Source: Acinetobacter piscicola
Lineage (GTDB): Bacteria > Pseudomonadota > Gammaproteobacteria > Pseudomonadales > Moraxellaceae
DNA length: 64,000 bases
Assembly (NCBI RefSeq): GCF_002233755.1
Contig: NZ_NIFO01000001.1
Span: 248,001-312,000 of the forward strand
Direction of reading: 5' to 3'
In this document: piece after piece, positions 54,538 to 62,612 of the stretch
How positions within the stretch are numbered: the stretch's first letter is position 1
How the letters are laid out: every line of letters begins with the position of its first letter
The notes under the pieces: generated by a model
Database searches by the model: none
Seen by the model: the letters and a program-made list of their open reading frames with translations, nothing else
Told to the model about the DNA's origin: nothing
Translations under genes and position numbers: made by a program

Positions 54538-55419
54538 ATGAATCCCAATATAAGTCTTTCACAACGTTATTTAAATAAATTAGGTATTTCACAAAGTTTA
54601 GCTCCTACCTTAGATAATTTAAAAATACTCTTATCTCGACATTTGCATTCGATTCCTTTTGGTAATGTAGATTCATTTTTAGGTAATGAGGTTTCATTAG
54701 ATATAGAGTATTTAAGTCATAAATTACTTGAACAAGATAGAGACGGCTATTGTTTAGAACACAGTAGTTTGATAGCTATTGCTTTGAGAGAGTTAGGTTA
54801 TGATGCCTTTAATGTATTGGCTCGTGTGTATTATGAACAAACACCTGTAGAGGCTCCAAATCGTACGCATTTAGTGACAGTAGTTCGATTTGCAGATGAT
54901 CAATTATTTTTGTTTGATCCTAATTTTGGCGGAATGACACCGACTCAAGTACTTTCTCTTCATTTAATAGATGAAGCGCAGCAAACACCACATGAAAACT
55001 TTCGTTTTATTGCAGTATCAGAAACGGGTTTAAGTGAAAAAGCATTAACAGATATGAAAGTGATGCTACAAGTTTATTTAAATGGTCGGTGGTTAAATTT
55101 GTATGCTTTGAATCCTGAGCAAATACCTGCAAAATCAGACATCATGATTGCAAATTGGTTCGTTTCAACATCACCACAGTCGTTGTTTACACAAAATCTT
55201 ATTTTTAGTGTGATTACAGATGAAGGACGCGTGAATTTCAGAAATGGCGCACTTGCGATTTATGGCGAAAACAAAATTGTTAAACGTCAACTAACCAGCT
55301 CAGAAGAAATCCAAGAAGTTTTAGCCACAACTTTTAAATTGAATATTCAAAATATTAACTTTCAAAAAATAATGCTGAAATTAGAGCGATTAGGTTTTCC
55401 TTCGTTTGATAATCAATAG
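54538..55419 (+). CDS. Arylamine N-acetyltransferase-like protein, copy 1
   Basis: The 293-residue protein shows the NAT catalytic triad: Cys in RDGYCLEHSSLI (usual RGGYCFEHN), His in NRTHLVTVVR and Asp in FDPNFGGMTP. NATs transfer acetyl from acetyl-CoA to arylamines and hydrazines. GGAGAG-like AAGAGAGTA precedes ATG 54538. A second NAT gene follows after 68 bp; their cores align closely (LGYDAFNVLARVYYEQTP versus LGYDAFNLLCRVYYKSHP), so they are a tandem duplication. Natural substrate unknown. Confidence 0.88.
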   Translation: MNPNISLSQRYLNKLGISQSLAPTLDNLKILLSRHLHSIPFGNVDSFLGNEVSLDIEYLSHKLLEQDRDGYCLEHSSLIAIALRELGYDAFNVLARVYYEQTPVEAPNRTHLVTVVRFADDQLFLFDPNFGGMTPTQVLSLHLIDEAQQTPHENFRFIAVSETGLSEKALTDMKVMLQVYLNGRWLNLYALNPEQIPAKSDIMIANWFVSTSPQSLFTQNLIFSVITDEGRVNFRNGALAIYGENKIVKRQLTSSEEIQEVLATTFKLNIQNINFQKIMLKLERLGFPSFDNQ

Positions 55420-55487
55420 ATATATTAAGTATTGATATTATTATAAAAAGTGTTAATTTTTGTTAAAAATGCAGGAATTTTTCTCTC

Positions 55488-56363
55488 ATGGAAAACACAA
55501 ACGTACAAGAAACAAAGAAGATCTCACAATTATATTTACAAAAACTGGGTATATTTAACGAAATTATTGAACCAACTTTAGAAAATTTAAATAGGCTCTT
55601 AGAGTTACATGTACAAAATATTGCCTTTGGAAATTTTAATCCTTTTCTAGGTTTACCCGTAGAATTAGATATTACAACATTGGTTGAAAAGATTTTAGTG
55701 CAAGGTCAAGATGCTTATTGTTTTGAGCATAATGTCTTAGCGAAAAATGTCTTGAATGAATTAGGCTATGATGCTTTTAATTTACTTTGTCGCGTTTATT
55801 ATAAAAGTCATCCCACTGAATCACCAGCTAAAACACACTTAGTGACTATTGTTCGGTTAAATGATGAGGTGTATTTATTTGATCCGGGTTTTGGGGGAAT
55901 GACGCCAACAAGTGTTCTGTCGATCCATTCTTTAGAAACATCGCAAGTTACTTTAAATGAGTCATTCCGTCTTATTCAAGTGACAGACAGTGGAATTGCT
56001 GAGTCAGCACTATTCGATATGAAATATATGCTTCAAGTTTGTGTTTCTGGTGAATGGGAAAATGTCTATGCGTTTAATCCAGAGCAGATCGCTGCTGATT
56101 CTGATATCAAAATTGCAAATTGGTTTATGTCTACATACCCTAAGTGCCCATTTACTCGAAATTTAATTTTATCGATTGTAAAGCAAGATAAACGTTATAA
56201 TTTTAGCAATGGTGTTTTAAATATTCATCATAAGAATAATCAAACGCAGCAACAGATCGTAAAGAGTGACGATGAATTAAAAGAAATTTTTATTTCAATT
56301 TTCAAACTCAACCTTGATGCATTCAATATTGATGATGCTATTCATAAATTTCAAGCGCTTTAA
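55488..56363 (+). CDS. Arylamine N-acetyltransferase-like protein, copy 2
   Basis: The 291-residue paralogue of the preceding gene keeps the triad: Cys in QDAYCFEHNVLA, His in AKTHLVTIVR and Asp in FDPGFGGMTP. The RGG before the catalytic Cys is replaced by QDA, where copy 1 has RDG, so both deviate from typical NATs. It is probably co-transcribed with copy 1. Its C-terminal third differs more, which may mean a change of substrate. The gene ends 40 bp from the convergent ruvB. Confidence 0.88.
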   Translation: MENTNVQETKKISQLYLQKLGIFNEIIEPTLENLNRLLELHVQNIAFGNFNPFLGLPVELDITTLVEKILVQGQDAYCFEHNVLAKNVLNELGYDAFNLLCRVYYKSHPTESPAKTHLVTIVRLNDEVYLFDPGFGGMTPTSVLSIHSLETSQVTLNESFRLIQVTDSGIAESALFDMKYMLQVCVSGEWENVYAFNPEQIAADSDIKIANWFMSTYPKCPFTRNLILSIVKQDKRYNFSNGVLNIHHKNNQTQQQIVKSDDELKEIFISIFKLNLDAFNIDDAIHKFQAL

Positions 56364-56403
56364 CAGAGAGCTTAGGTAAATGAACGGCATCATCAATGGG
56401 TAT

Positions 56404-57408
56404 TTAAGCCTTTGGCTCAGGTGGTGTCATTCCAAACTGTAAATAAGCTTGGTTGGTTGCAATACGTCCACGTGCAGTACGCATTGCATAACCTTGTTGA
56501 ATTAAATATGGCTCAATCACATCTTCCAATGTACCAGAATCTTCTGCCATAGCAGCCGCCAAAGCTTCTACACCCGCAGGGCCTCCATCGAAACGCTCTA
56601 ATAACATCGATAAATAACGACGGTCTAAGGTGTCTAATCCATCTTTATCAACATTCAGCATATCTAAAGCGCGTTGCGCCATTTCTTGTGTGACTTCACC
56701 TGTGCCTTTGACCTGTGCATAGTCACGTACACGACGTAATAAACGGTTAGCAATACGTGGTGTTCCGCGAGCACGGCGCGCAATTTCTAAAGCACCATCT
56801 GCTGTCGTTGGTACATTCATTAATAGAGCTGAACGAGCAACAATATGCGTTAAATCTTCAACTGAATAAAATTCTAAACGTTGCACAATCCCGAAACGAT
56901 CACGTAAAGGTGAGGTCAATAAACCTGCACGAGTTGTTGCTGCAACCAATGTAAATGGTGGCAGATCCAATTTAATAGAACGTGCTCCAGGGCCTTCACC
57001 AATCATAATATCAAGTTGGTAATCTTCCATCGCTGGATAGAGAATTTCCTCAATCACTGGTGAAAGACGATGAATTTCATCGATAAATAGAACATCACCT
57101 TCTTCAAGATTGGTTAACATCGCAGCTAAATCACCAGCACGTTCTAAGACTGGTCCAGAGGTTGATTTGAGATTACCACCCATTTCACGTGCAATAATAT
57201 TGGCCAAGGTGGTTTTGCCTAAACCCGGTGGGCCAAATATTAAAGTGTGATCTAGCGCTTCGCCACGACCACGCGCCGCGCCAATAAAAATTTCCATTTG
57301 TTCACGAACCACAGGCTGACCGATATAGTCATCGAGTGAAGTCGGGCGAATGGCTCGATCAAAATGATCTTCTGGTTTTTCAGTACCACTGATTAAACGA
57401 TCTTGCAT
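56404..57408 (-). CDS. ruvB: Holliday junction ATP-dependent DNA helicase RuvB
   Basis: The 334-residue AAA+ motor drives branch migration with RuvA. Signatures are Walker [15 protein letters not shown], Walker [12 protein letters not shown], sensor [17 protein letters not shown] and the arginine-rich [21 protein letters not shown] winged-helix domain ends the protein. It lies 17 bp after ruvA in an operon, the standard arrangement. The length is the family's usual. Confidence 0.97.
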   Translation of the reverse strand: MQDRLISGTEKPEDHFDRAIRPTSLDDYIGQPVVREQMEIFIGAARGRGEALDHTLIFGPPGLGKTTLANIIAREMGGNLKSTSGPVLERAGDLAAMLTNLEEGDVLFIDEIHRLSPVIEEILYPAMEDYQLDIMIGEGPGARSIKLDLPPFTLVAATTRAGLLTSPLRDRFGIVQRLEFYSVEDLTHIVARSALLMNVPTTADGALEIARRARGTPRIANRLLRRVRDYAQVKGTGEVTQEMAQRALDMLNVDKDGLDTLDRRYLSMLLERFDGGPAGVEALAAAMAEDSGTLEDVIEPYLIQQGYAMRTARGRIATNQAYLQFGMTPPEPKA

Positions 57409-57425
57409 GATTGTCTTAATCTATC

Positions 57426-58028
57426 TTATTTATTCATGGATTTAAGGGCAGCACGGATGATATCACTGGCTTCAGTATAGTCTGCTTTAACAGCATTAAT
57501 CAGTTTTTGAGCCTCTAAAGGTTTATAGCCTAAAGATTGTAAAGCAGCTTCAGCTTCAGCAACGGCTGAATTACCTGTAAATTGAATTTGTGTCGCAGTT
57601 GAATTACTGGGTACGACACCAGTAGAAAATGCTTTAAAACGATCACGTAGTTCGATCATCAAACGCTCAGCTGTTTTTGTACCCACACCAGGTACTTTTA
57701 CCAATGTTTTTACATCACCATGTTCTACAGTATGTACTAACATTTCAACACTTAAAGTTGAAAGAATACCTAAAGCCATTTTAGGCCCAACGCCGTTTAC
57801 TTTTAGAAGGGTGCGGAAAATAGTTTTTTCTTGAGCATTTGAAAAGCCATATAGCAATTGCGCATCTTCACGAACAGCTAAATGTGTCCATAACGTGACT
57901 TTTTGACCTTTTTGCAACTGGCAAAAAGTTGAAAGCGGGGTGTCAATTTCATAACCCACACCATTTACATTTAAAAGTACGGTAGGCGCTTCTAAAGCTA
58001 AAACTTCACCAATAAGACATCCGATCAT
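57426..58028 (-). CDS. ruvA: Holliday junction DNA helicase subunit RuvA
   Basis: The 200-residue protein binds four-way junctions as a tetramer. It begins MIGCLIGEVLALEAPTVLLNVNGVGYEI (domain I) and has two HhH motifs (FRTLLKVNGVGPKMALGIL and LVKVPGVGTKTAERLMIELRDR). Domain III at the C-terminus (AEAALQSLGYKPLEAQKLINAV) contacts RuvB. ruvC is not adjacent, as in many Acinetobacter-like genomes. Confidence 0.97.
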   Translation of the reverse strand: MIGCLIGEVLALEAPTVLLNVNGVGYEIDTPLSTFCQLQKGQKVTLWTHLAVREDAQLLYGFSNAQEKTIFRTLLKVNGVGPKMALGILSTLSVEMLVHTVEHGDVKTLVKVPGVGTKTAERLMIELRDRFKAFSTGVVPSNSTATQIQFTGNSAVAEAEAALQSLGYKPLEAQKLINAVKADYTEASDIIRAALKSMNK

Positions 58029-58148
58029 GAATATTGTTCACTTCTAAAAATTGTGAAACTAAGCTGTTTGAAAACCCAGTTTGTTTATTGAATTGTCCGA
58101 GTATAACCAAAACTGTGGATGACCTATACTCAAAATGATTCGGATGAT

Positions 58149-59489
58149 TTAAAAGAAACCAACCTTATTGCCTTGTAACTCTTGCGCTAAATTATAAGCT
58201 TGATGATCTGAAAATTTACTCACAATATCTAAAACTTGCATAATATTGTCATAGTGATCATCGCTAAAACATGCGCCAAAACGCTCTAAAATAGACATGA
58301 GGCGACTATCTTTAAAGCTTAATGTTTTATTGGGTGTGGTTAATGGAATAAATGCATCTAAAATGTGTTGCAAACTTTGATGTGCAATAATTTCCAAACC
58401 AGATTTTTGGGGATGTTCAAAAATCTTTTCACGAGCAAGATTTTTAGCACGATCAATGCCAATTTCAATGTCCTGAGCACAATATTGCAACAGCGAACCT
58501 TTTAACTGACCTGATAAAATTTGAAAATGGTGTCGTGCAAAAGCAGTGGTGACTTCATCGACTAAACGCTTCATCACACGACCACGCAAAGCAGCAATTT
58601 TTTGTTGCCATGTGGTATAAGGCATGCTGAGTTCAGAAGGTATTCCAAAATCACCAATCAAATCTAGAAAAATAGGTTCAACTTCTTCATAGCTGAGCAT
58701 ATTGAGAATAATGCCATCTTCTAAATCAATCAGTGCATAACAAATATCATCTGCTGCTTCTAAAAGATAGGTGAGTGGATGACGACAATAATGATATTCA
58801 CCAAGCTGAATTAAACCAAGCTGATCTGCTATTTGTTTAAGAATATTTTTCTCAGCTTGGTAACAACCAAACTTTGCACGTTTACTTGCAGGCGTGTCAC
58901 CTTGCGATTCAATAGTTTTTGAAAGCCAAGGATACTTTAAGTAAGCCCCTAACGTTGCGTAAGTAAGGCGCATACCGCCATCATTAGGATGGTAATCTAT
59001 CTTGGTCAGTAGTCTTAAACCTTGTGCATTGCCTTCAAATTGGCGTACATCGGCTTGTTGTTCAGGACTCAAATCTTTAAGAAAATCTGTATGTGAGGCA
59101 TCATCAAACCATTCTCGAATAGCATATTCGCCCGCATGCCCAAAAGGCGGATTACCAATATCATGTGCTAAACATGCTGCTTGAATAATCGCACCAACAT
59201 CAGCAGGGGAAATCCACACGGGTAATTCATCTTTAATTTTTTCCGCAGCTAACATACCTAGTGAACGTCCAATACATGAAACTTCTAGTGAATGCGTTAA
59301 GCGGGTATGGATACCATCATGTTGTGTTAGTGGATGAACTTGCGTTTTACGATTGAGTTGTCTAAAGCTTTGTGAAAATATAATGCGGTCATAATCTTTA
59401 TGAAAAGGGCTACGTGCCTGTTCTGTATTTTGTTTTTTACTACCCATTCGAACTGTTGAAAGCAGTTCTAACCAACGCATTTGAGTCAT
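58149..59489 (-). CDS. dgt: Deoxyguanosinetriphosphate triphosphohydrolase-like protein
   Basis: The 446-residue HD-domain enzyme has TRLTHSLEVSCIGRSLG with the first His, the metal-binding ACLAHDIGNPPFGHAGE (HD) and a downstream DDICYALIDLEDG. Dgt-type enzymes split dGTP to deoxyguanosine and triphosphate. It matches the longer bacterial dGTPase-like clade by length. Start: ATG 59489 or 59480; neither has a good ribosome site. It ends 120 bases from ruvA on the same strand and lies just after the SUKH-like gene. Confidence 0.9.
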   Translation of the reverse strand: MTQMRWLELLSTVRMGSKKQNTEQARSPFHKDYDRIIFSQSFRQLNRKTQVHPLTQHDGIHTRLTHSLEVSCIGRSLGMLAAEKIKDELPVWISPADVGAIIQAACLAHDIGNPPFGHAGEYAIREWFDDASHTDFLKDLSPEQQADVRQFEGNAQGLRLLTKIDYHPNDGGMRLTYATLGAYLKYPWLSKTIESQGDTPASKRAKFGCYQAEKNILKQIADQLGLIQLGEYHYCRHPLTYLLEAADDICYALIDLEDGIILNMLSYEEVEPIFLDLIGDFGIPSELSMPYTTWQQKIAALRGRVMKRLVDEVTTAFARHHFQILSGQLKGSLLQYCAQDIEIGIDRAKNLAREKIFEHPQKSGLEIIAHQSLQHILDAFIPLTTPNKTLSFKDSRLMSILERFGACFSDDHYDNIMQVLDIVSKFSDHQAYNLAQELQGNKVGFF

Positions 59490-59579
59490 TTATCGTTATT
59501 CAGTTATTGCTTATGGGTATGATGCCAAATTTATTGAAAATGTACTAGAGTAGGGCGACATAGTTTGTCTTAATCAATT

Positions 59580-60083
59580 TTATAGTTTTGGATATTCCCA
59601 ATATTTTTCGCCATTATTCTGAAAATAATTGATGATGAAATCATAAAAATTCGTTTCAATAATTTGCCATTCATTCCTTGGTGAAATGGGGCAAACAATT
59701 ATGATTGTTCCAAAATCCGCTATGCTTGGATCAAGCCTTACTAAAAGTTTCTCACCATCACCTAAAAATTCACCAATAATACGGTCACCAGTTAAAGCGT
59801 CATCGTATCTATCCTCAAAAAACTCAGCTGTAATTCTTTGAATTAGATGCAAATCAAGTAGATGTAAGCCCCATTGACCATATGTTGCATCTTGAAATAG
59901 ATATGCACCATTTGATTGTTTGAAAAACTCATTGAGTTCATTAGGGAAGTTAAATTTTAATAATCGCGAGGCTTCTACACCATGATGAAATAGACATCTA
60001 AAACCTAGATCAGAGCTAATACTTGAATTATTCTTTGGAAATAAATATTGGTTTTGAGTGTTTGCAATAAGTTCTTTATACAT
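59580..60083 (-). CDS. SMI1/KNR4 (SUKH)-like protein
   Basis: The 167-residue protein has the SUKH-like pattern: PNELNEFFKQSNGAYLF early, then an aliphatic/charged stretch LHLLDLHLIQRITAEFF, GEFLGDGEKLLVRLD and IVCPISPRNEWQIIETNFYDFIINY. SUKH proteins are common immunity proteins against secreted toxins, but no toxin gene is next to it here. It may be an orphan immunity gene or have another role. It is soluble with no signal peptide. It lies between dgt and the radical SAM-linked peptide gene on the same strand. Confidence 0.72.
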   Translation of the reverse strand: MYKELIANTQNQYLFPKNNSSISSDLGFRCLFHHGVEASRLLKFNFPNELNEFFKQSNGAYLFQDATYGQWGLHLLDLHLIQRITAEFFEDRYDDALTGDRIIGEFLGDGEKLLVRLDPSIADFGTIIIVCPISPRNEWQIIETNFYDFIINYFQNNGEKYWEYPKL

Positions 60084-60237
60084 TTTAATCCATTTAGTGT
60101 TTCAATCTATTTGAAAAAGAATATTGAAAATGATGTCTGAATAATATGCCTGAAATTTTACGTAAATTTAATGACATTATTCTTTTTGAGTAAGAAGAAT
60201 CTAGTCGCCCAAAGAGTTTTTATGGAATGAATTAACA

Positions 60238-60268
60238 ATGAACAGCATATAAATAATGCTGTTCATTG
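60238..60268. promoter_or_regulatory. Inverted repeat upstream of the SUKH-like gene
   Basis: ATGAACAGCAT and ATGCTGTTCAT are near-perfect 11-base arms with a short A/T loop. No T-run follows on the minus strand, so it could be an operator or a weak terminator of the radical SAM operon. Confidence 0.4.
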
Positions 60269-60309
60269 CCAATCTAGTTATAAATTAAATTGAAATTAGG
60301 CCAGAAAAA

Positions 60310-60528
60310 TTAACCAACAATCGTAATGATATTGGTGGTTGCTCTAAGTCCATCCAGAAATTTTTTACCATCACGTAAATCGAGGTTTAAATTTAATTGA
60401 TCTAGAACTTTAGGATCTTGAATATCGACACCACTGCGTTCTAGTGTTCCCAATAGATCAGCAAGAAATCGAGTCCGTGCAACAGGATTCGTTTCAAGCT
60501 TTTTTTGTAAAGACTTCATGTCACTCAT
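60310..60528 (-). CDS. Small peptide gene paired with the radical SAM enzyme (candidate RiPP precursor)
   Basis: The 72-residue product is Cys-free and has no signal peptide. Residues 1-60 are a charged, helical leader-like part with LETNPVARTRFLADLLGTLERSGVDIQDP, a pattern I associate with short leader regions of modified peptides (NP..R..FL.D....L...G). The last 11 residues, RATTNIITIVG, are Thr/Ile/Val-rich. GGAGAA lies 5 bases before ATG 60528. It starts 21 bases after the stop of the radical SAM gene, so it should share its transcript. Whether it is modified is an inference. It could instead be an unrelated small protein. Confidence 0.7.
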   Translation of the reverse strand: MSDMKSLQKKLETNPVARTRFLADLLGTLERSGVDIQDPKVLDQLNLNLDLRDGKKFLDGLRATTNIITIVG

Positions 60529-60549
60529 GATTTTCTCCGTTATAAAACA

Positions 60550-61647
60550 TTAGGTTATGATTTCTTCTACTACAGACGTCGCTTTGTTTATACCCAACAA
60601 CTCAACGACGATTTCAAGCGCATGAGATACTTTTTCCTTCTCATACTCTGAAATGACTTGCAATACCTCACTACACATCGCTTTATCTTTAAAAATAGCG
60701 TTGCATAAACTGCATGGCCCGACTACATCTTGAGCCTGAGGGAGTTGCGTATATAGATGTGGTGCTCGGTTATGTAAAATTGAATACAACTCTCCAAAAC
60801 CTTGCCTTTTCATAATTCGGAACAGTAAAGAGCCTTCTATTTTTTCCCAAATTTCTCGTAAAGATAGATCATGGGCATTACCGACCTTTATACCGGGCGT
60901 AGCTCGATTAAATGTAGAACAACATGGGTAAACCGAACCATCATGCCAAATGACAATGTCATGATTGACTCTGCGATAGCAGCAAAGATCCTCTGTATCC
61001 AAGGACAAACCATAAAGCTCTTGAGTAATGTCCCATTTTTTCGCCATTCCCACTTTTGCGACATATTTGGTCAATAAAGAAACTTTAGGTAAATCAATTG
61101 CTTCAGGTAAAAAGGATTCTAATGATTCATGAATACTATTGAATGTGCCGACGACATAAGTTGCGATACCCAGTTCACTTGCAGCACGGACAGCATTCAT
61201 AACAATAGCTTTGTCTACAAACTTCATATGACTAGGATCATGGCTAATATTTAGCCTAATCAATCCTTTGTTTTTTAAATAACCCAATAACTCCTTACTA
61301 TAAGCATCATCAACTGCCCAATGTGCCGCTGTTGCAATGGTAAAAGGTAGATTTACCTCATAAAGTACATCAGCCAAAGCACAAATCTCTTCAGGGAAAA
61401 GTAAAGGTTCACCACCTGTAAAACCAACAGATGAAAATGTATCGAGCTCAGCGGCTTCTCTGATCAGTCGTTCAGCCAAAGCAAAAGGCATTTTTTCTTT
61501 ACGATTTGGGTTACATCCATAACAACAAAAGTCACATGCTAAAGCGCATTTCATCGTGTAATTTAGGACTAAGACGTCATTTTCTTTTCCTTCCCAATCA
61601 TGGACTTCAGTTGGGATCCATTCTTTTAATTTAAGCTTTTTCATCAT
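60550..61647 (-). CDS. Radical SAM protein with SPASM-like C-terminus
   Basis: The 365-residue enzyme has the radical SAM cluster motif CALACDFC (C34, C38, C41), GGEP at 78-81 and a C-terminal Cys-rich region: C222-C223, then GSVYPCC (G237-x4-C242), and later C312-x2-C315-x9-C325. The Cys...Gx4C...CxxC layout is a shortened SPASM/twitch type that binds auxiliary Fe-S clusters, the class that modifies ribosomal peptides. ATG 61647 or 61644. There is no transporter or peptidase gene close by. A 72-residue peptide gene follows after 21 bases. Substrate inferred from this pairing only. Confidence 0.87.
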   Translation of the reverse strand: MMKKLKLKEWIPTEVHDWEGKENDVLVLNYTMKCALACDFCCYGCNPNRKEKMPFALAERLIREAAELDTFSSVGFTGGEPLLFPEEICALADVLYEVNLPFTIATAAHWAVDDAYSKELLGYLKNKGLIRLNISHDPSHMKFVDKAIVMNAVRAASELGIATYVVGTFNSIHESLESFLPEAIDLPKVSLLTKYVAKVGMAKKWDITQELYGLSLDTEDLCCYRRVNHDIVIWHDGSVYPCCSTFNRATPGIKVGNAHDLSLREIWEKIEGSLLFRIMKRQGFGELYSILHNRAPHLYTQLPQAQDVVGPCSLCNAIFKDKAMCSEVLQVISEYEKEKVSHALEIVVELLGINKATSVVEEIIT

Positions 61648-62612
61648 TATTCTGACTTAAAATTGCCGAATTTATAGGCGGTAATTAAAACTAGATTATT
61701 TATTTAAAATGCATGTTATTTAATTGTATGGTTGATATTGTTTTTTGAAATTAAAAAAAATTATTTTAGATGTATTTTTGGTTTTTTAAAATGTTTGTTA
61801 TATTTTATTAATGTGATTATTTGAGTTAATAATATTGTAGTTTGCAAGGGGGTATTTTTATTTAATCGTATATATTTTATTCAACTCGATGTTTTAATGT
61901 TGATCTTATTTGGGGTTTATACAATTTAAGATGATTTTTATTCCTAATTATTAACTTATTCTTAATTGTGAATTAAGGTTAATATTGTCAATGTTTTAAT
62001 TTTATTTAAAAACAGGGTGTTAAGTTTATTGATTTAAGCTTGGAAAATGTGGAATTCTAAATGAATGTAATCTTTAGTTTTATTCTTATTTATAGAGAAT
62101 TTTCACTCAATAAAATTAAATGTTTTGGATAAGAAAATAAGTTGAAAATTAAATAATCTATATTTTATAGTTAGATGTAATAAAATTCAAATTTCATTTT
62201 TGAATTTATGGTGCTGAAAACTGTATTTTTTATTATCATTTGCTTAATATTTTATTTTGAACTGAGGGTATAGGTTATTCAGTCGATTGGTTGAATTTGG
62301 TTGAATCTATACGACATAATTAAATTTAATTAAATGCTTTGACGATTTATTCAGTTTTATGAGATTTAAGTTTCAAAGTTTGAAAATTGCGGTGAGTTAG
62401 GCTTACTTTGCCTTGATATCAATTAAATATTTGTTACCAATTACATTAAAATTAAAGCAATGAACGTAAAAGCAAGTACTTGCATGAAAAAAATCTCCTA
62501 TTTTTAAAGTGGATATGACTAGCTGAAAATTTGCTTTCACAGTAGAATATGCGCTCTCTTCAAGTCACATTGTGGTGGGTTGCCTAAACCTGCCCGTGGA
62601 GCCAAAAACAGC
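61648..62612. other. 965-bp AT-rich gap between the radical SAM gene and purL
   Basis: Very AT-rich for most of its length, with no protein ORF of the usual size. It should carry the promoters of two divergent genes. The only coding hint is a 14-codon minus-strand frame at 62441-62485 with a strong ribosome site. Confidence 0.5.
62441..62485 (-). CDS. Possible 14-residue hydrophobic peptide
   Basis: AGGAG (complement at 62495-62499) lies 9 bases before ATG 62485, which opens a frame encoding MQVLAFTFIALILM and a TAA stop. The product would be a single hydrophobic helix, like known tiny membrane peptides. With so few codons this may be chance, but the ribosome site is better than most in this window. 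Confidence 0.3.
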   Translation of the reverse strand: MQVLAFTFIALILM

